Shown one piece after another: positions 35,540 to 45,441 of a DNA stretch of 64,000 nucleotides (positions are counted from its first letter, which is position 1; every line of letters begins with the position of its first letter). The notes below the pieces were generated by a model. The model did not search any database. It saw only the letters and a list, made by a program, of their open reading frames with translations, and was not told the origin of the DNA. A program made the translations under genes and the position numbers. Origin of the DNA: Rummeliibacillus stabekisii (lineage in GTDB: Bacteria; Bacillota; Bacilli; Bacillales_A; Planococcaceae); assembly GCF_007988965.1 (NCBI RefSeq), contig NZ_BJVD01000012.1, positions 1-64,000 of the forward strand. Direction: 5' to 3'.

Positions 35540-36915
35540 AAACTCTGTATGTAAAATTTATCGTGATTACGCTTGGCATTATGATTTTTAGCGGGATTTT
35601 TGCTTTTATTATCTCTAATACGTATTATCAGCAAAGACTAAAACCTTTGAATGATCAAAAGAATACAAGGATCGCACTAGATATTGCTGAGTTTGTGACT
35701 GATCATCCAACTATAAATCTAGAAGAATATTTAGAAAACGTATCATCCATCGGCTATCAAATTTACCTAGTTGACAATTTTGAAGAAGAATCTTACTTTG
35801 GAGCACGTTTTAGGGAAAATAAGCTCTCGAATGCCACGAAAGAGCGCGTATTAAATGGAGATATTTTTCATGGTATTCTCAATTTCCCGCAAGAAACATT
35901 TGTCACTGGATTTTTTGCAAATGAATTGAAAAATACAATTGGTGTGCCTTTAATCCATGATGGAAAGAAATATGCTCTTTTCCTTAGGCCAGATATTAAA
36001 CTTCTTTTTAATGAAATGCATATCTTGTTTGGATGGCTCCTTGCTCTATCCATTTTATTGAGCATTACTTTAGTTATCTTTAGCGCAAAGTATTTAGTAA
36101 CACCAATTACAAAACTTACATCGGCTACAAAGTTATTATCTAATGGAGATTTTAATGTCAATCTTGATATTACACGTCATGATGAATTAGGAGAACTATC
36201 GCTTAGCTTTTTGCAGATGGCCAGAAAACTGGAAAAGGTGGACGATAGAAGGAAGGAGTTCATTTCGAACATTTCTCATGATATCCAATCTCCTTTATCC
36301 AATATTAAAGCATATACAGACCTATTAGAAAATGAATTAATAAGCAGGGAAGATAGAAGCCAGTATGTTTCTATTATTAACGATGAAATTAGAAGGCTTT
36401 CTACATTAACGAAACAATTATTGCTTCTTGCTTCGTTAGATCGTGATGAAGATATCTTAAAAAGAAAGCTATTTAATGTTGGTAAGCAAATGAAAGAATT
36501 AGTCAAAAATTATCAATGGCAAATGGATGAGAAGGGTATTATGCTTGGTTATTCATTACCGGATATAGAAATTATGGGAGATCTATCGTTGCTTAATACG
36601 GTTTGGGACAATCTCTTAACAAATTCGATTAAATATAATAAACCTAATGGCAGTATAGAAATTTCTATTAAAACAAAAGGAAACGGGTTAGTTGTATCGT
36701 TTGAAGATACCGGTATAGGATTGAATGAAAAAGATATTGAAAGGATTTTTGACCGTTTTTATCGTGTGGATATCGCACGCACTCGAACGGTAGAAGGGAC
36801 CGGATTAGGACTATCCATCGTTGCTACCATTGTAAAGATGCATGGGGGGGAAATCAGTGTGAGTAGCACTGAAAATGTGGGGACTAATTTCACTGTAGAA
36901 CTGCCTATCGATTAG
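35536..36915 (+). CDS. hssS: Haem sensor histidine kinase HssS
   Basis: A 459-residue membrane kinase with helices at about 9-28 and 163-185 flanking an extracytoplasmic sensor of about 135 residues. A HAMP region (VTPITKLTSATKLLSNGDFN) follows. The dimerisation helix has His248 in ISNISHDIQSP, and the ATPase boxes are NLLTNSIKYN, FEDTGIGL and GTGLGLSIV. It senses haem stress and phosphorylates HssR. GTG 35536 overlaps the hssR stop and has GGAGG 10 bases upstream. Confidence 0.9.
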   Translation: MKTLYVKFIVITLGIMIFSGIFAFIISNTYYQQRLKPLNDQKNTRIALDIAEFVTDHPTINLEEYLENVSSIGYQIYLVDNFEEESYFGARFRENKLSNATKERVLNGDIFHGILNFPQETFVTGFFANELKNTIGVPLIHDGKKYALFLRPDIKLLFNEMHILFGWLLALSILLSITLVIFSAKYLVTPITKLTSATKLLSNGDFNVNLDITRHDELGELSLSFLQMARKLEKVDDRRKEFISNISHDIQSPLSNIKAYTDLLENELISREDRSQYVSIINDEIRRLSTLTKQLLLLASLDRDEDILKRKLFNVGKQMKELVKNYQWQMDEKGIMLGYSLPDIEIMGDLSLLNTVWDNLLTNSIKYNKPNGSIEISIKTKGNGLVVSFEDTGIGLNEKDIERIFDRFYRVDIARTRTVEGTGLGLSIVATIVKMHGGEISVSSTENVGTNFTVELPID

Positions 36916-37020
36916 ATTGGCTGAGTAATCTGCAGGAACGGTACAAGGAGATAGTAGCTAAGCCAGTTAGAAAATGCCGTCAGGGAAGAAAACTCCGTGC
37001 TCGGGTACCTCTTCAATTGA

Positions 37021-37069
37021 AAAAACCCTGCCCTATATGAGCCAAGTAATCTATAGGGCGGTTTTTATT
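37021..37069. terminator. Bidirectional terminator between hssS and the opp operon
   Basis: AAAAACC and GCCCTATA pair with TATAGGGC and GGTTTTT (2-base bulge) between two convergent units. Confidence 0.85.
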
Positions 37070-37088
37070 ATAGTTTATTAAAAGAAAG

Positions 37089-38054
37089 TTACACATAATG
37101 ACAAGCGACTTGATGGCCTGCCCCCACATCTCTAAGCGCTGGAACTTCTTGAGCGCATCTTTCCGTAGCAAAAGGGCATCGTGTTCTGAATTTGCATCCA
37201 CTTGGGGGGTGTACAGAACTAGGGATTTCACCCCTTAATATAATTCTTTCTTTTTTGATAGTAGGATCAGGGATCGGCACTGCTGACAATAATGCTTTTG
37301 TATAAGGGTGTAGCGGATTCGTAAATAATTCTGTGCGGTCAGCTACTTCTACAAGGTTGCCCAAATACATAATGCCAACCTTCGTGCATAGATGCTCAAC
37401 GATACTTAAATCATGAGAAATGAATAAGTATGATAGCCCGTTTTGTTCTTGCAAATCTTTAAACAAGTTGATGATTTGTGCTTGAATCGATACATCTAAT
37501 GCTGCTACCGGTTCATCCGCCACAATAAAGGTTGGATTTAAGGCCATTGCTCTAGCAATGACAATTCGTTGCCGCTGCCCGCCAGAAAATTCATGTGGAT
37601 AGCGATCGATATAATGGTGAGAAAGGCCACATTTTTCTAGCGTTTCGGAAACGATGTCACGGATATCACCTTTATCAGCTAGTCCGTGATCCATCAACGC
37701 CTCGCCGATGGCATCACCAATGCGCATTCTAGGGTTCAGTGAACTATATGGATCTTGGAATACCAATTGCATTTTCGGACGTATCTGCCGAAGCTTTTGT
37801 TTGTCTACTCCAAAGATATCTTCACCCATAAATTTGACCGTACCCTCTGTTTTTTCATGCAGCCTTAGTATTGTATGGCCGACTGTCGACTTTCCGCTTC
37901 CGGATTCTCCGACAAGGCCAAATACTTCTCCTGGCTTTATGATAAAATCAACGCCATCTACTGCTTTTACATATTGCTTCTTTTGTCCAAATACACCGGA
38001 CTTAATCGGAAAATATTTTTTTAAGCCATTTACTTCTATGATTGATTCGGTCAT
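37089..38054 (-). CDS. Oligopeptide ABC transporter ATPase, OppF/AppF type
   Basis: A 321-residue ABC ATPase: Walker A GESGSGKST, Q-loop VFQDPYSSLNPRM, signature FSGGQRQRIVIARA, Walker B FIVADEPVAALD. The C-terminal oligopeptide/dipeptide motif (PSSVHPPSGCKFRTRCPFAT) has three Cys, typical of the Opp/Dpp subfamily and often holding an iron-sulphur cluster. ATG 38054 overlaps the OppD-type gene by ATGA. Last gene of an oppA-B-C-D-F unit. App- versus Opp-type specificity cannot be decided. Confidence 0.92.
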   Translation of the reverse strand: MTESIIEVNGLKKYFPIKSGVFGQKKQYVKAVDGVDFIIKPGEVFGLVGESGSGKSTVGHTILRLHEKTEGTVKFMGEDIFGVDKQKLRQIRPKMQLVFQDPYSSLNPRMRIGDAIGEALMDHGLADKGDIRDIVSETLEKCGLSHHYIDRYPHEFSGGQRQRIVIARAMALNPTFIVADEPVAALDVSIQAQIINLFKDLQEQNGLSYLFISHDLSIVEHLCTKVGIMYLGNLVEVADRTELFTNPLHPYTKALLSAVPIPDPTIKKERIILRGEIPSSVHPPSGCKFRTRCPFATERCAQEVPALRDVGAGHQVACHYV

Positions 38055-39046
38055 ATCTTTAATCCTTCCTTACGGGGTGCTTCCTTGTATAACCAGCAAG
38101 CAACACAATGAGTTGTCGACTCGGATGTTAAAGCAGGCATCGATTGGCCACAAATATCCATTCGGTACTCGCAGCGATCTTGAAAGAAGCAATGGTCGCC
38201 TAATGTAGAAAGGTCAGGCACCTGGCCAGGAATGGTATAGAGGCGTTCTTGAAATTTATTAATGACTGGCTTTGCGTGAAGCAGACCTTTTGTGTATGGA
38301 TGTTTTGGCTCTTTGAATATTTCCAGGACTGTCCCTTCCTCAACGACCTTCCCGGCATACATAACAACAACACGGTCAGCCATTTCAGCTACTACGCCAA
38401 GGTCATGCGTAATAAAAAGAATAGAAGTTTGCAATTCTTTATTAATTTCTTTTAAAATCTCTAAGATTTGCGCTTGTATCGTTACGTCTAAAGCAGTTGT
38501 CGGCTCATCGGCAATAATCAACTTAGGATCACATGAAAGGGCAATCGCAATCATAATTCGTTGCAGCATCCCGCCGCTCAATTCATGAGGATATGACTTC
38601 ATGAGTTGTTTGGTTCTCGACAAACCTACTTTTTCCATCAATTCAATACATTTATCGTAGGCTTCATTTTTACTTAGTTTTGTATGTTGAAGAAGGGGTT
38701 CCATCATTTGATCTCCGATTGTATACACAGGGTTCAATGCGCTCATCGGTTCTTGGAAAATCATTGCAATATCATTGCCACGTAGATTGCGTAATGCTTT
38801 ATTGCCAAGTGTCAAAATGTCTTGGTCTTGAAAAAGAATTTGCCCGCCTTCAATGACACCAGGTGCTTCAATCAGCTTCATGATGGACATAGCGGTGACA
38901 CTTTTTCCGCAGCCTGATTCGCCCACTAAGCAAACAATTTCTCCTTTGTTGACAGTGACATTGACGTGGTTGCTTGCTTTAACGGAGCCATGTTCCGTAT
39001 AAAAGGTAGTCTGTAAATCTTTAATTTCTAGTAACGGAGTTGCCAA
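38051..39046 (-). CDS. Oligopeptide ABC transporter ATPase, OppD/AppD type
   Basis: A 331-residue partner ATPase: Walker A GESGCGKSVT, MIFQEPMSALNPVY, signature LSGGMLQRIMIA, Walker B LIIADEPTTALD, and the C-terminal Cys-containing segment (DHCFFQDRCEYRMDIC). TTG 39046 is preferred, 7 bases after AAGGAGG; TTG 39052 abuts the site. It lies directly after oppC and is coupled to oppF. Confidence 0.92.
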   Translation of the reverse strand: MATPLLEIKDLQTTFYTEHGSVKASNHVNVTVNKGEIVCLVGESGCGKSVTAMSIMKLIEAPGVIEGGQILFQDQDILTLGNKALRNLRGNDIAMIFQEPMSALNPVYTIGDQMMEPLLQHTKLSKNEAYDKCIELMEKVGLSRTKQLMKSYPHELSGGMLQRIMIAIALSCDPKLIIADEPTTALDVTIQAQILEILKEINKELQTSILFITHDLGVVAEMADRVVVMYAGKVVEEGTVLEIFKEPKHPYTKGLLHAKPVINKFQERLYTIPGQVPDLSTLGDHCFFQDRCEYRMDICGQSMPALTSESTTHCVACWLYKEAPRKEGLKI

Positions 39047-39058
39047 AATCAACCCTCC

Positions 39059-39976
39059 TTATTGCTTCATTTTTGGATCCAATACATCGCGAAGACCATC
39101 GCCTAGCAGGTTGATGGAGATAACGGTCAAGAATATCGCAAAACCAGGCGGGACCCATAGCCATGGTCGCTGTTGGAAGTCTATTAATGAGTTAGCAGAA
39201 TCAATCATATTTCCCCAAGAAGCGGCAGGTGGAACAACACCTAAGCCTAGGAAACTTAATGCCGACTCACTTAGAATTGCTCCGGCCACATTCAAAGTGG
39301 CCACTACGATAAGTAAGGGAACAGTGTTTGGAAGCAAGTGAGAGAAAATTTTTCGTCGATCCTTTAATCCCAATACTTCTGTCGCTTTCATAAAGGCTTG
39401 CTCTCGAAATGTTAAAATCTCTCCTCGTACAAGCCTTGCTAAACCAGGCCAGCCAACAAAGCTAAGCATCAGCATAACAAGGTAAATACGATATTCTGGT
39501 TCTACTTTCAGTTCTGATAGTAAAGCACCCATTAGTAGCAGCAATGGCAAACCGGGAATGGACATCAATACATCCGCTAGCCGCATAATAATCGTGTCAG
39601 GCAAGCCTCGATAATAACCAGATATGGCGCCTAAAGCTGAACCTAAAATAATGGATATGACCATAGAGGCTAAGCCTACTGTTAGGGATATGCGCCCAGC
39701 AAGCATGAGCCGAGTCAATACGTCACGTCCGAACTTATCTGTCCCCATCCAATGAAGAGAAGAGGGTGGTTGGTTTATGATGGCACTATTTACGGATTGG
39801 CCTGCATACGGAGAAAGGAAAGGTCCGATAAAACAAAATAAAAAAATGAAAACCAAGAAATAGAGACTCCCCATGGCCAGCTTTTTTTTGCGGATTTTTT
39901 TCCAAGTATCCTTCCAAAGTGAAGGCCTTTTTGTTGATTGTCCATGGTTTGCATGTTTGACTGTCGCTGAATTCAC
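39059..39976 (-). CDS. Oligopeptide ABC transporter permease, OppC type
   Basis: A 305-residue inner-membrane permease with six helices and the N-terminal OppC_N segment. KFGRDVLTRLMLAGRISLTV, PGLARLVRGEILTFREQAFM and the EAA loop are visible. It forms the membrane channel with the OppB-type protein. Short intergenic gaps on both sides (12-13 bases) put it in the same operon. Confidence 0.92.
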   Translation of the reverse strand: MNSATVKHANHGQSTKRPSLWKDTWKKIRKKKLAMGSLYFLVFIFLFCFIGPFLSPYAGQSVNSAIINQPPSSLHWMGTDKFGRDVLTRLMLAGRISLTVGLASMVISIILGSALGAISGYYRGLPDTIIMRLADVLMSIPGLPLLLLMGALLSELKVEPEYRIYLVMLMLSFVGWPGLARLVRGEILTFREQAFMKATEVLGLKDRRKIFSHLLPNTVPLLIVVATLNVAGAILSESALSFLGLGVVPPAASWGNMIDSANSLIDFQQRPWLWVPPGFAIFLTVISINLLGDGLRDVLDPKMKQ

Positions 39977-39989
39977 TTTTTCACCTCCA

Positions 39990-40946
39990 TTATTTCAAAC
40001 GAATTCTAGGGTCGACCGCAGCATACGCAACATCTGCGAATAGATTTCCCAGTATCGTTAAGAAACTTAAAAACATTGTGAATGTCATTAACACCGGATA
40101 GTCGCGATTATTTAATGACTCTAGCTGTACTTGGCCAATGCCAGGCCAGTTAAATACCTGTTCAATGATGATTGCCCCTGAGAATAGTGCAGGCAACTCA
40201 AATGCCAATAAAGTGATACATGGCAGTAGGGCATTTTTTAATGCATGTTTAAAAATAATTTTGCTTTCTTTTAGCCCTTTAGCGCGTGCTGTACGAATAT
40301 AATCCTGACGTACAACCTCCAGCATGCTAGTTCGTACATATCGAGTCAGACTTCCTGTACCAAGTAACACCAATATAAATACGGGAAGAATCATATGCCG
40401 TCCTATTTCCACATAATGGGCTAATCCAGTAGTATTGCTCCCGACGTCAATCATCCCGCCTACAGGCAATAGATTCATATCAATCGCAAAGATCTTAATC
40501 AGCAATAAACCAATAAAGAAGGAGGGGATAGACATAGCGGCAAAAACAAAGAATGTAACGAAGCTATCAAATATAGAATATTGTTTCATCGCAGAATACA
40601 CACCAGTTATTAATGCAATAATCCATGTGATGACCAAAGAGATGATAGAAACGATAAAAGAATTCCAGATGAATTGATTGATTACCTTTGTCACCGGTTG
40701 TTGGTATTGGAATGAAAAGCCTAGGTCGCCGTGGAATATCCCAGCAATCCAATTAAAATATCGTTTGATGACAGGCTCATTAAAACCATAAAATTCCCTT
40801 AGTTCGGCAGCGCGTTGAGGAGTAAGAGAAGGATTTGAGTCCACATAATCTCCTGGAAGCAATGCGAATAAATAAAAGATTAGAAACGATGTTCCAATCA
40901 ATATGGGAATCGAAATAAGTACCCGTCGGATAATATATTCTTTCAA
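39990..40946 (-). CDS. Oligopeptide ABC transporter permease, OppB type
   Basis: A 318-residue permease with six helices. The start MKEYIIRRVLISIPILIGTS is typical. TTG 40946 has GGGGG 7 bases upstream, whereas the open frame reaches 40988 without support. RTSMLEVVRQDYIRTARAKG is the EAA loop and EQVFNWPGIGQ the C-terminal OppB mark. First permease after the binding-protein gene, with a gap of about 150 bases from it. Confidence 0.92.
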   Translation of the reverse strand: MKEYIIRRVLISIPILIGTSFLIFYLFALLPGDYVDSNPSLTPQRAAELREFYGFNEPVIKRYFNWIAGIFHGDLGFSFQYQQPVTKVINQFIWNSFIVSIISLVITWIIALITGVYSAMKQYSIFDSFVTFFVFAAMSIPSFFIGLLLIKIFAIDMNLLPVGGMIDVGSNTTGLAHYVEIGRHMILPVFILVLLGTGSLTRYVRTSMLEVVRQDYIRTARAKGLKESKIIFKHALKNALLPCITLLAFELPALFSGAIIIEQVFNWPGIGQVQLESLNNRDYPVLMTFTMFLSFLTILGNLFADVAYAAVDPRIRLK

Positions 40947-41097
40947 CGTAAAACCCCCATCAGAAAAGAGGAGGAGCATACACTCCATCCGCTTTTAAAT
41001 GAATTTCACTGTGATTGCGGTTAGCTTAAATGACCAACGTCTGTCACAGGCTAATAATTTTCTTTGCACAATGCGACATACCGATTGAGGATCGCAC

Positions 41098-42810
41098 TTA
41101 CTTTGTAATGTCAACCTCAGTTAAACTCGAAAGGATACCATTGTAAGGATCTTGTTTGACTCCGTCGATGCGAGAGCTAACACCATTTAAAATCTTGCGA
41201 TAGTTTAATAGAATGATTGGTGGGTTATCAGCAAATTCTTTATATAATTCGTGATAAATTTCTTTTCTCTTTTCTTGGTCTAGTGTATTTTGACCTTCTT
41301 CAATCAGCTTATCGAGAGCCGGATTTTTGTACCCGTTATTCTTATCTGCATTTTTAGAATGGTAATCTGCTACCACGTCATTTGGATCCATAATCATTGG
41401 AGTAGAGAAGGAAGCCAAGTCATAGTTTCCTTTGTCTACTTTTGAAACTAATGCATTAAAGTCGGAGAACTCTGGTTTAAGATTGATGCCAATTTCCTTA
41501 TAATTCTCTTTGGCAATCGGGATTAAGCCATCATCAGATTTAGCGCTTAGATAAACAAGTTCTAGCTTTTTGCCATCTTTTTCACGAATGCCGTTTTTGC
41601 CAACTTTCCATCCTGCTTCATCCAATAATTCTTTTGCTTTTTTAGGGTCATAGTTAAACTTTCTGACACCTTCATCGTTGTATGCCCATGACACGGGCGC
41701 GATTGGAATATTCGCTACTTCGCCATATCCTTGGTAAACAGTATCAATGATTTGTTGGCGATTCAGCCCATAGTTTAGTGCTTGGCGTACTTTGGCATCC
41801 TTCATATACTCTTTTTTATTGTTAATAGAGATAAAGCTAATTGGTGTGCCAGTATAGATATCGATGTTTGCAAATCCAACTGATTTCAATTGTTCTAGGT
41901 TATCCGCATTTGCTGTGAAACCAGCAAAGTCTACATCCCCAGCTTGGAAATACTGTAGGCCATTTTCATTGGCGATTTTATAGATGAAATGCTTAATCTT
42001 CGGTGCGCCATTCCAATAATTTTCATTTGCTACATATCGTACTTCTTGATTTGGAATGTACTTGTCGAATTTGTATGGACCAGCTCCCATTGGCTTTTGA
42101 TAAAGATCTTTTAAATAATCGAGGTTGCCAAAGTGATAACCTTTACCATAATAAGCTTTTGAAAGGACAGGACCTCCCAAGATACTTAGTGCTTGCACAT
42201 CAACAGAGTCTGTTTTAATAGTGATTGTTTGGTCATCAACGATTTCGATACCTTTGATTGTTTTAGCTTTGCCTTTTTTGTAGTCTTCGCCGCCGATGAT
42301 ATGGGCACGGCTAATATCTGTGTCACCTGCGTATGATGGGTCATGTAGTATGGACAATGTAAATCCAACATCCTCGGAAGTTACAGGCTTACCATCACTA
42401 AATTTCGCATTTTTTCGAATATGGAAAGTATACGTTTTTCCATCCTTCGAGATTTCCCATTTTTCAGCAAGCTTTGGTGTGTATTCGCCTTTCTCATTGA
42501 TATCAACTAAGCCGTCAAAAATAGGTGAAGATACATTGCCGTCATATCCGGTTTTATAGAAGTTCGGTAAAAAGGCGCCGCCTGGGTTAGTTGAGAGAGT
42601 AGCAATAAACGTATCCTTGCGATTTAACGCTTTTGCCGGAACGCTATCTGGGCTTGCTGCTTTCAGCGATTCATCCTTGATTGAGGCAACCTTCGAAGAT
42701 TGACCTGAACTTGTATTGTTTGAATTGTTTGTCGCCTGTTCACCGCATGCTGCTAATAACAAAGAAGCAGCAGCAAAAGGAATAATTAATTTTGTAAATT
42801 TTTTTCTCAA
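41098..42810 (-). CDS. Oligopeptide-binding lipoprotein, OppA/AppA type (SBP family 5)
   Basis: A 570-residue lipoprotein: a signal peptide with lipobox LLAAC (Cys22), a Ser/Asn-rich linker, and the SBP_bac_5 domain (VTSEDVGFTLSILHDP, PMGAGPYKFDKY, ALNYGLNRQQII). It captures extracellular peptides for the OppBCDF transporter encoded downstream. Such systems in Bacillales also take up signalling peptides for competence and sporulation; whether this one does is unknown. ATG 42810 follows an AAGGAGG site. Confidence 0.93.
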   Translation of the reverse strand: MRKKFTKLIIPFAAASLLLAACGEQATNNSNNTSSGQSSKVASIKDESLKAASPDSVPAKALNRKDTFIATLSTNPGGAFLPNFYKTGYDGNVSSPIFDGLVDINEKGEYTPKLAEKWEISKDGKTYTFHIRKNAKFSDGKPVTSEDVGFTLSILHDPSYAGDTDISRAHIIGGEDYKKGKAKTIKGIEIVDDQTITIKTDSVDVQALSILGGPVLSKAYYGKGYHFGNLDYLKDLYQKPMGAGPYKFDKYIPNQEVRYVANENYWNGAPKIKHFIYKIANENGLQYFQAGDVDFAGFTANADNLEQLKSVGFANIDIYTGTPISFISINNKKEYMKDAKVRQALNYGLNRQQIIDTVYQGYGEVANIPIAPVSWAYNDEGVRKFNYDPKKAKELLDEAGWKVGKNGIREKDGKKLELVYLSAKSDDGLIPIAKENYKEIGINLKPEFSDFNALVSKVDKGNYDLASFSTPMIMDPNDVVADYHSKNADKNNGYKNPALDKLIEEGQNTLDQEKRKEIYHELYKEFADNPPIILLNYRKILNGVSSRIDGVKQDPYNGILSSLTEVDITK

Positions 42811-43030
42811 TTTGAATCCTCCTTGGAATGTTTTCCTAAAACTAAATAATTCGTTTGAAAATCGTTCTTACATGGATATGTTAAAGAATTGTTTCAGATT
42901 CCCTTTACTTACATATTTTTTATCTTATAATACCGATAAATATAGTAGGGTTTTAAACTAAAAAAATAAGCTTATTACAATTAGCCTCCTTCTAGATATG
43001 TATAAACGGCAATATAAGGATTCTACCAGT

Positions 43031-43120
43031 ATGAAAATCCAAAAATATAAGGTAGCAGCATTAGCTCATACCCTAGAGCAAAAAGCTTTTTTACTGCTTA
43101 ATAGAATGTATTATTTCTAA
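43031..43120 (+). CDS. Possible small protein
   Basis: A 29-codon frame, MKIQKYKVAALAHTLEQKAF ending LLLNRMYYF, with AAGGA about 10 bases upstream. Amphipathic and basic at the start. No family recognised; coding status is unproven. Confidence 0.25.
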   Translation: MKIQKYKVAALAHTLEQKAFLLLNRMYYF

Positions 43121-43392
43121 ATTATGATAGTAGTATTTCCAAATTTACGTTTCATTAGGTAAGATTTGATAGATACCGTTTTCAGAAATAATATATATCT
43201 ATTCGATTTTAATGTCAATAACCTTTCTAAATTAACTGATAGCTTGAAACAGTGGTTTGCTTGTTAAAATTCCCTCATCATTTATGTTAAAAATATGAAT
43301 CTAACTCCCCATCTTGTTGACTTCATTCAGTGTATGTATAGTTTCTTTCATATGCTCCAATTATTGATCTCAAAACAGAAGAAATAAAAAAT

Positions 43393-43449
43393 AAAGTGGA
43401 ATGGGCTCCTCTTTTTGGTAAGTAAAAAGGATGGCAACTATTCCACTTT
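43393..43449 (-). terminator. Terminator-like long hairpin after the alcohol dehydrogenase gene
   Basis: AAAGTGGAAT and ATTCCACTTT form the outer stem, with an inner CCTCTTTTT / AAAAAGGATGG partial stem. It lies 50 bases downstream of the minus-strand gene. Confidence 0.65.
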
Positions 43450-43498
43450 AATATCAAAAATTTATTAAAAAATATTTTTAAAAGGGGCTGGTTATGTT

Positions 43499-44587
43499 TT
43501 ATTGAACGCGTAAGATTGGTTTAATCGCCTCACCCTTTTTGGAGGCTTCAAATGCTTCATTGATTTGGTCAAAGTCATAGAATTTCACTAATTTATCAAA
43601 AGGAAATAGGCCGGCTTTGTAATACTCCACTAATTGTGGGATAAAGACATTCGGCACGGCATCCCCTTCAATGACTCCTACCATTGTTTTTCCTTCTGCC
43701 ATTAGATCATTGTGGACATCAATCGTCATTTCAGGTGTTACACCAACAATTGCAGCCACGCCAAGTGGACGTAATGCCTGCAAACATTGACGGACAACTG
43801 GCGGAACCCCAGTTGTATCAATTGCATATTTATTGCCGCCTTTTGTTAATTTTTTGATCTCTTCTACTACATTAGTCTTTAATCCATTAAAGGCATGCGT
43901 TGCACCTAGCTCTTTTGCTAGCTCTAAGCGAGAGTCATTAACATCGACCACAATAATCATCTTACATCCAACTATCTTGGCCGCCATCACAGCACTCAAT
44001 CCAACAGCGCCAGCGCCATAAATTGCAATCGTAGAGCCGAATTCTGGTTTAAGTTTATTTAAAACCGTGCCAGCTCCTGTTTGAATTCCACACCCTAATG
44101 GACCTAATAAGGCTAAATCTACATCTGGATCTACTTTCACTACATTGCGCTCATGTACAACGGCAAAAGTGCCAAAGGAAGATTGGCCGAAGAATGTTGA
44201 TAATTGCTCGCCGTCTTGGGATAAACGATGCGTATAATCGTCATTGACACCACCAAAATTCAAATCATTAAACGTTTCACAAACAGCAGGGTGTCCAGTT
44301 AAGCAATTGTCGCAATGGCCACAATGAGCGAAGGATAATACTACATGATCACCCTTGGCAAAACGGGTAACGCCTTCACCTACATCTTCTATGATGCCGG
44401 CGCCTTCATGACCGAGCACCGCGGGAAGGGGAGCGATAGCTGCATCACGCGCAACCGCATCAGTATGACATACACCTGTAGCGACAATTTTGACTAATAC
44501 TTCATTTGCTTTGGGAGCTGCTAAGTCTACCTCTTCGAGAGTAAATTCTTGGCCTTGCCCATGTGTAACTGCTGCTTTAATTTTCAT
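43499..44587 (-). CDS. Zinc-dependent alcohol dehydrogenase, NAD-linked, AdhC/class III-like
   Basis: A 362-residue medium-chain dehydrogenase. Catalytic zinc ligands C40 and H60-E61 (GVCHTD, LGHEGAG) and the third Cys in LGPLGCGIQTG are present. The structural zinc Cys are C89, C92, C95 and C103, in HCGHCDNCLTGHPAVC. The Rossmann motif is IYGAGAVGLS. An aryl or aliphatic alcohol/aldehyde substrate is likely but undetermined. No ribosome site of the best type is visible (AGGAGC) before ATG 44587. Single gene with its own hairpin. Confidence 0.9.
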   Translation of the reverse strand: MKIKAAVTHGQGQEFTLEEVDLAAPKANEVLVKIVATGVCHTDAVARDAAIAPLPAVLGHEGAGIIEDVGEGVTRFAKGDHVVLSFAHCGHCDNCLTGHPAVCETFNDLNFGGVNDDYTHRLSQDGEQLSTFFGQSSFGTFAVVHERNVVKVDPDVDLALLGPLGCGIQTGAGTVLNKLKPEFGSTIAIYGAGAVGLSAVMAAKIVGCKMIIVVDVNDSRLELAKELGATHAFNGLKTNVVEEIKKLTKGGNKYAIDTTGVPPVVRQCLQALRPLGVAAIVGVTPEMTIDVHNDLMAEGKTMVGVIEGDAVPNVFIPQLVEYYKAGLFPFDKLVKFYDFDQINEAFEASKKGEAIKPILRVQ

Positions 44588-44628
44588 ATTAAATATGCTC
44601 CTAAAGTAGTTTTTTAATTTAATCTAAT

Positions 44629-45441
44629 TTAATTTGCTGTACTATTTGCTGATACAGTAGCCCGTGGCCGTGTAGATCTATACCATTGCAAACAAAGCAT
44701 AAAAATAATGGCACAATCAATGACGTCTCCACCATAATACATAATCATACTGCCCAGCTCTGCCTGGTACTGCGGTACTCCAACGGGCGGATGAGCGTAA
44801 ATGTATTTAGATAAAATACCGTGGCCCGCTAAGGCAATGGTTAATACAATGGCGCGGTATAGAAAGGGCGTACGATGGGAAACAGGGTCAATATAAATCA
44901 TTGATACAGTAAACAAATAACCAGCCACAAAGATGTGGAGGTGAATTAGAACATAGATCCACATGCTTTCATGCATAAGTGAATATAAGGGAGTGGTGTA
45001 TAAAAGCCAAAGTCCACCTATATTTAAAAGGGACGCAATGACTGGGTTTGTATACATTCTGCTTGGCCAGCTTTTCAGCAGCCGAGTTAGGTTTCGTGCT
45101 TTGGCGACAGGTAATGTACGTAACAAAAGGGCCATAGGTGAAGCAAGCGCCATTAGCAGTGGGGCAAGCATTCCTAAAAGCAGGTGACCAACCATATGTG
45201 CGGTGAAATTTGTGTGAGCACGCTCTGCTATTGGTCCTAATAATGAGGCTGCTGCAAACAAAATACCAAAAAGCCACAGTATAGTGCGCTTTACCGGCCA
45301 TGGTTGATATCGCTTATTCGAAAGAACGACCGCAAGGATATAGAAGACCAAAGCCAATATAAAGAAAAGCCCCAAAAAGAATTGAGGCATTCCTCCAGAT
45401 AAAGAGTGGACTGTAGAATGCATATTGCTATGGCTGTTCAT
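44629..45441 (-). CDS. Cytochrome c oxidase assembly factor CtaG-like membrane protein
   Basis: A 270-residue membrane protein of the caa3-type CtaG family with about seven helices. NFTAHMVGHLLLGMLAPLLM and MHESMWIYVLIHLHIFVAGY carry the conserved His. Family members take part in copper insertion or assembly of caa3 oxidase; no oxidase genes are in the window, so the role is inferred. ATG 45441 overlaps the preceding DUF2243 gene by 14 bases, which shows co-transcription. Confidence 0.85.
   Translation of the reverse strand: MNSHSNMHSTVHSLSGGMPQFFLGLFFILALVFYILAVVLSNKRYQPWPVKRTILWLFGILFAAASLLGPIAERAHTNFTAHMVGHLLLGMLAPLLMALASPMALLLRTLPVAKARNLTRLLKSWPSRMYTNPVIASLLNIGGLWLLYTTPLYSLMHESMWIYVLIHLHIFVAGYLFTVSMIYIDPVSHRTPFLYRAIVLTIALAGHGILSKYIYAHPPVGVPQYQAELGSMIMYYGGDVIDCAIIFMLCLQWYRSTRPRATVSANSTAN

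Larger units (their letters stand above)
42811..43498. other. Long intergenic region between oppA and the alcohol dehydrogenase gene
   Basis: About 690 bases, very AT-rich. The right part of the minus-strand flow must include the oppA promoter. A possible 29-codon frame is at 43031-43120 and the dehydrogenase terminator is at 43393-43449; both are listed separately. Between 43121 and 43392 I see no gene or clear structure. Confidence 0.5.
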
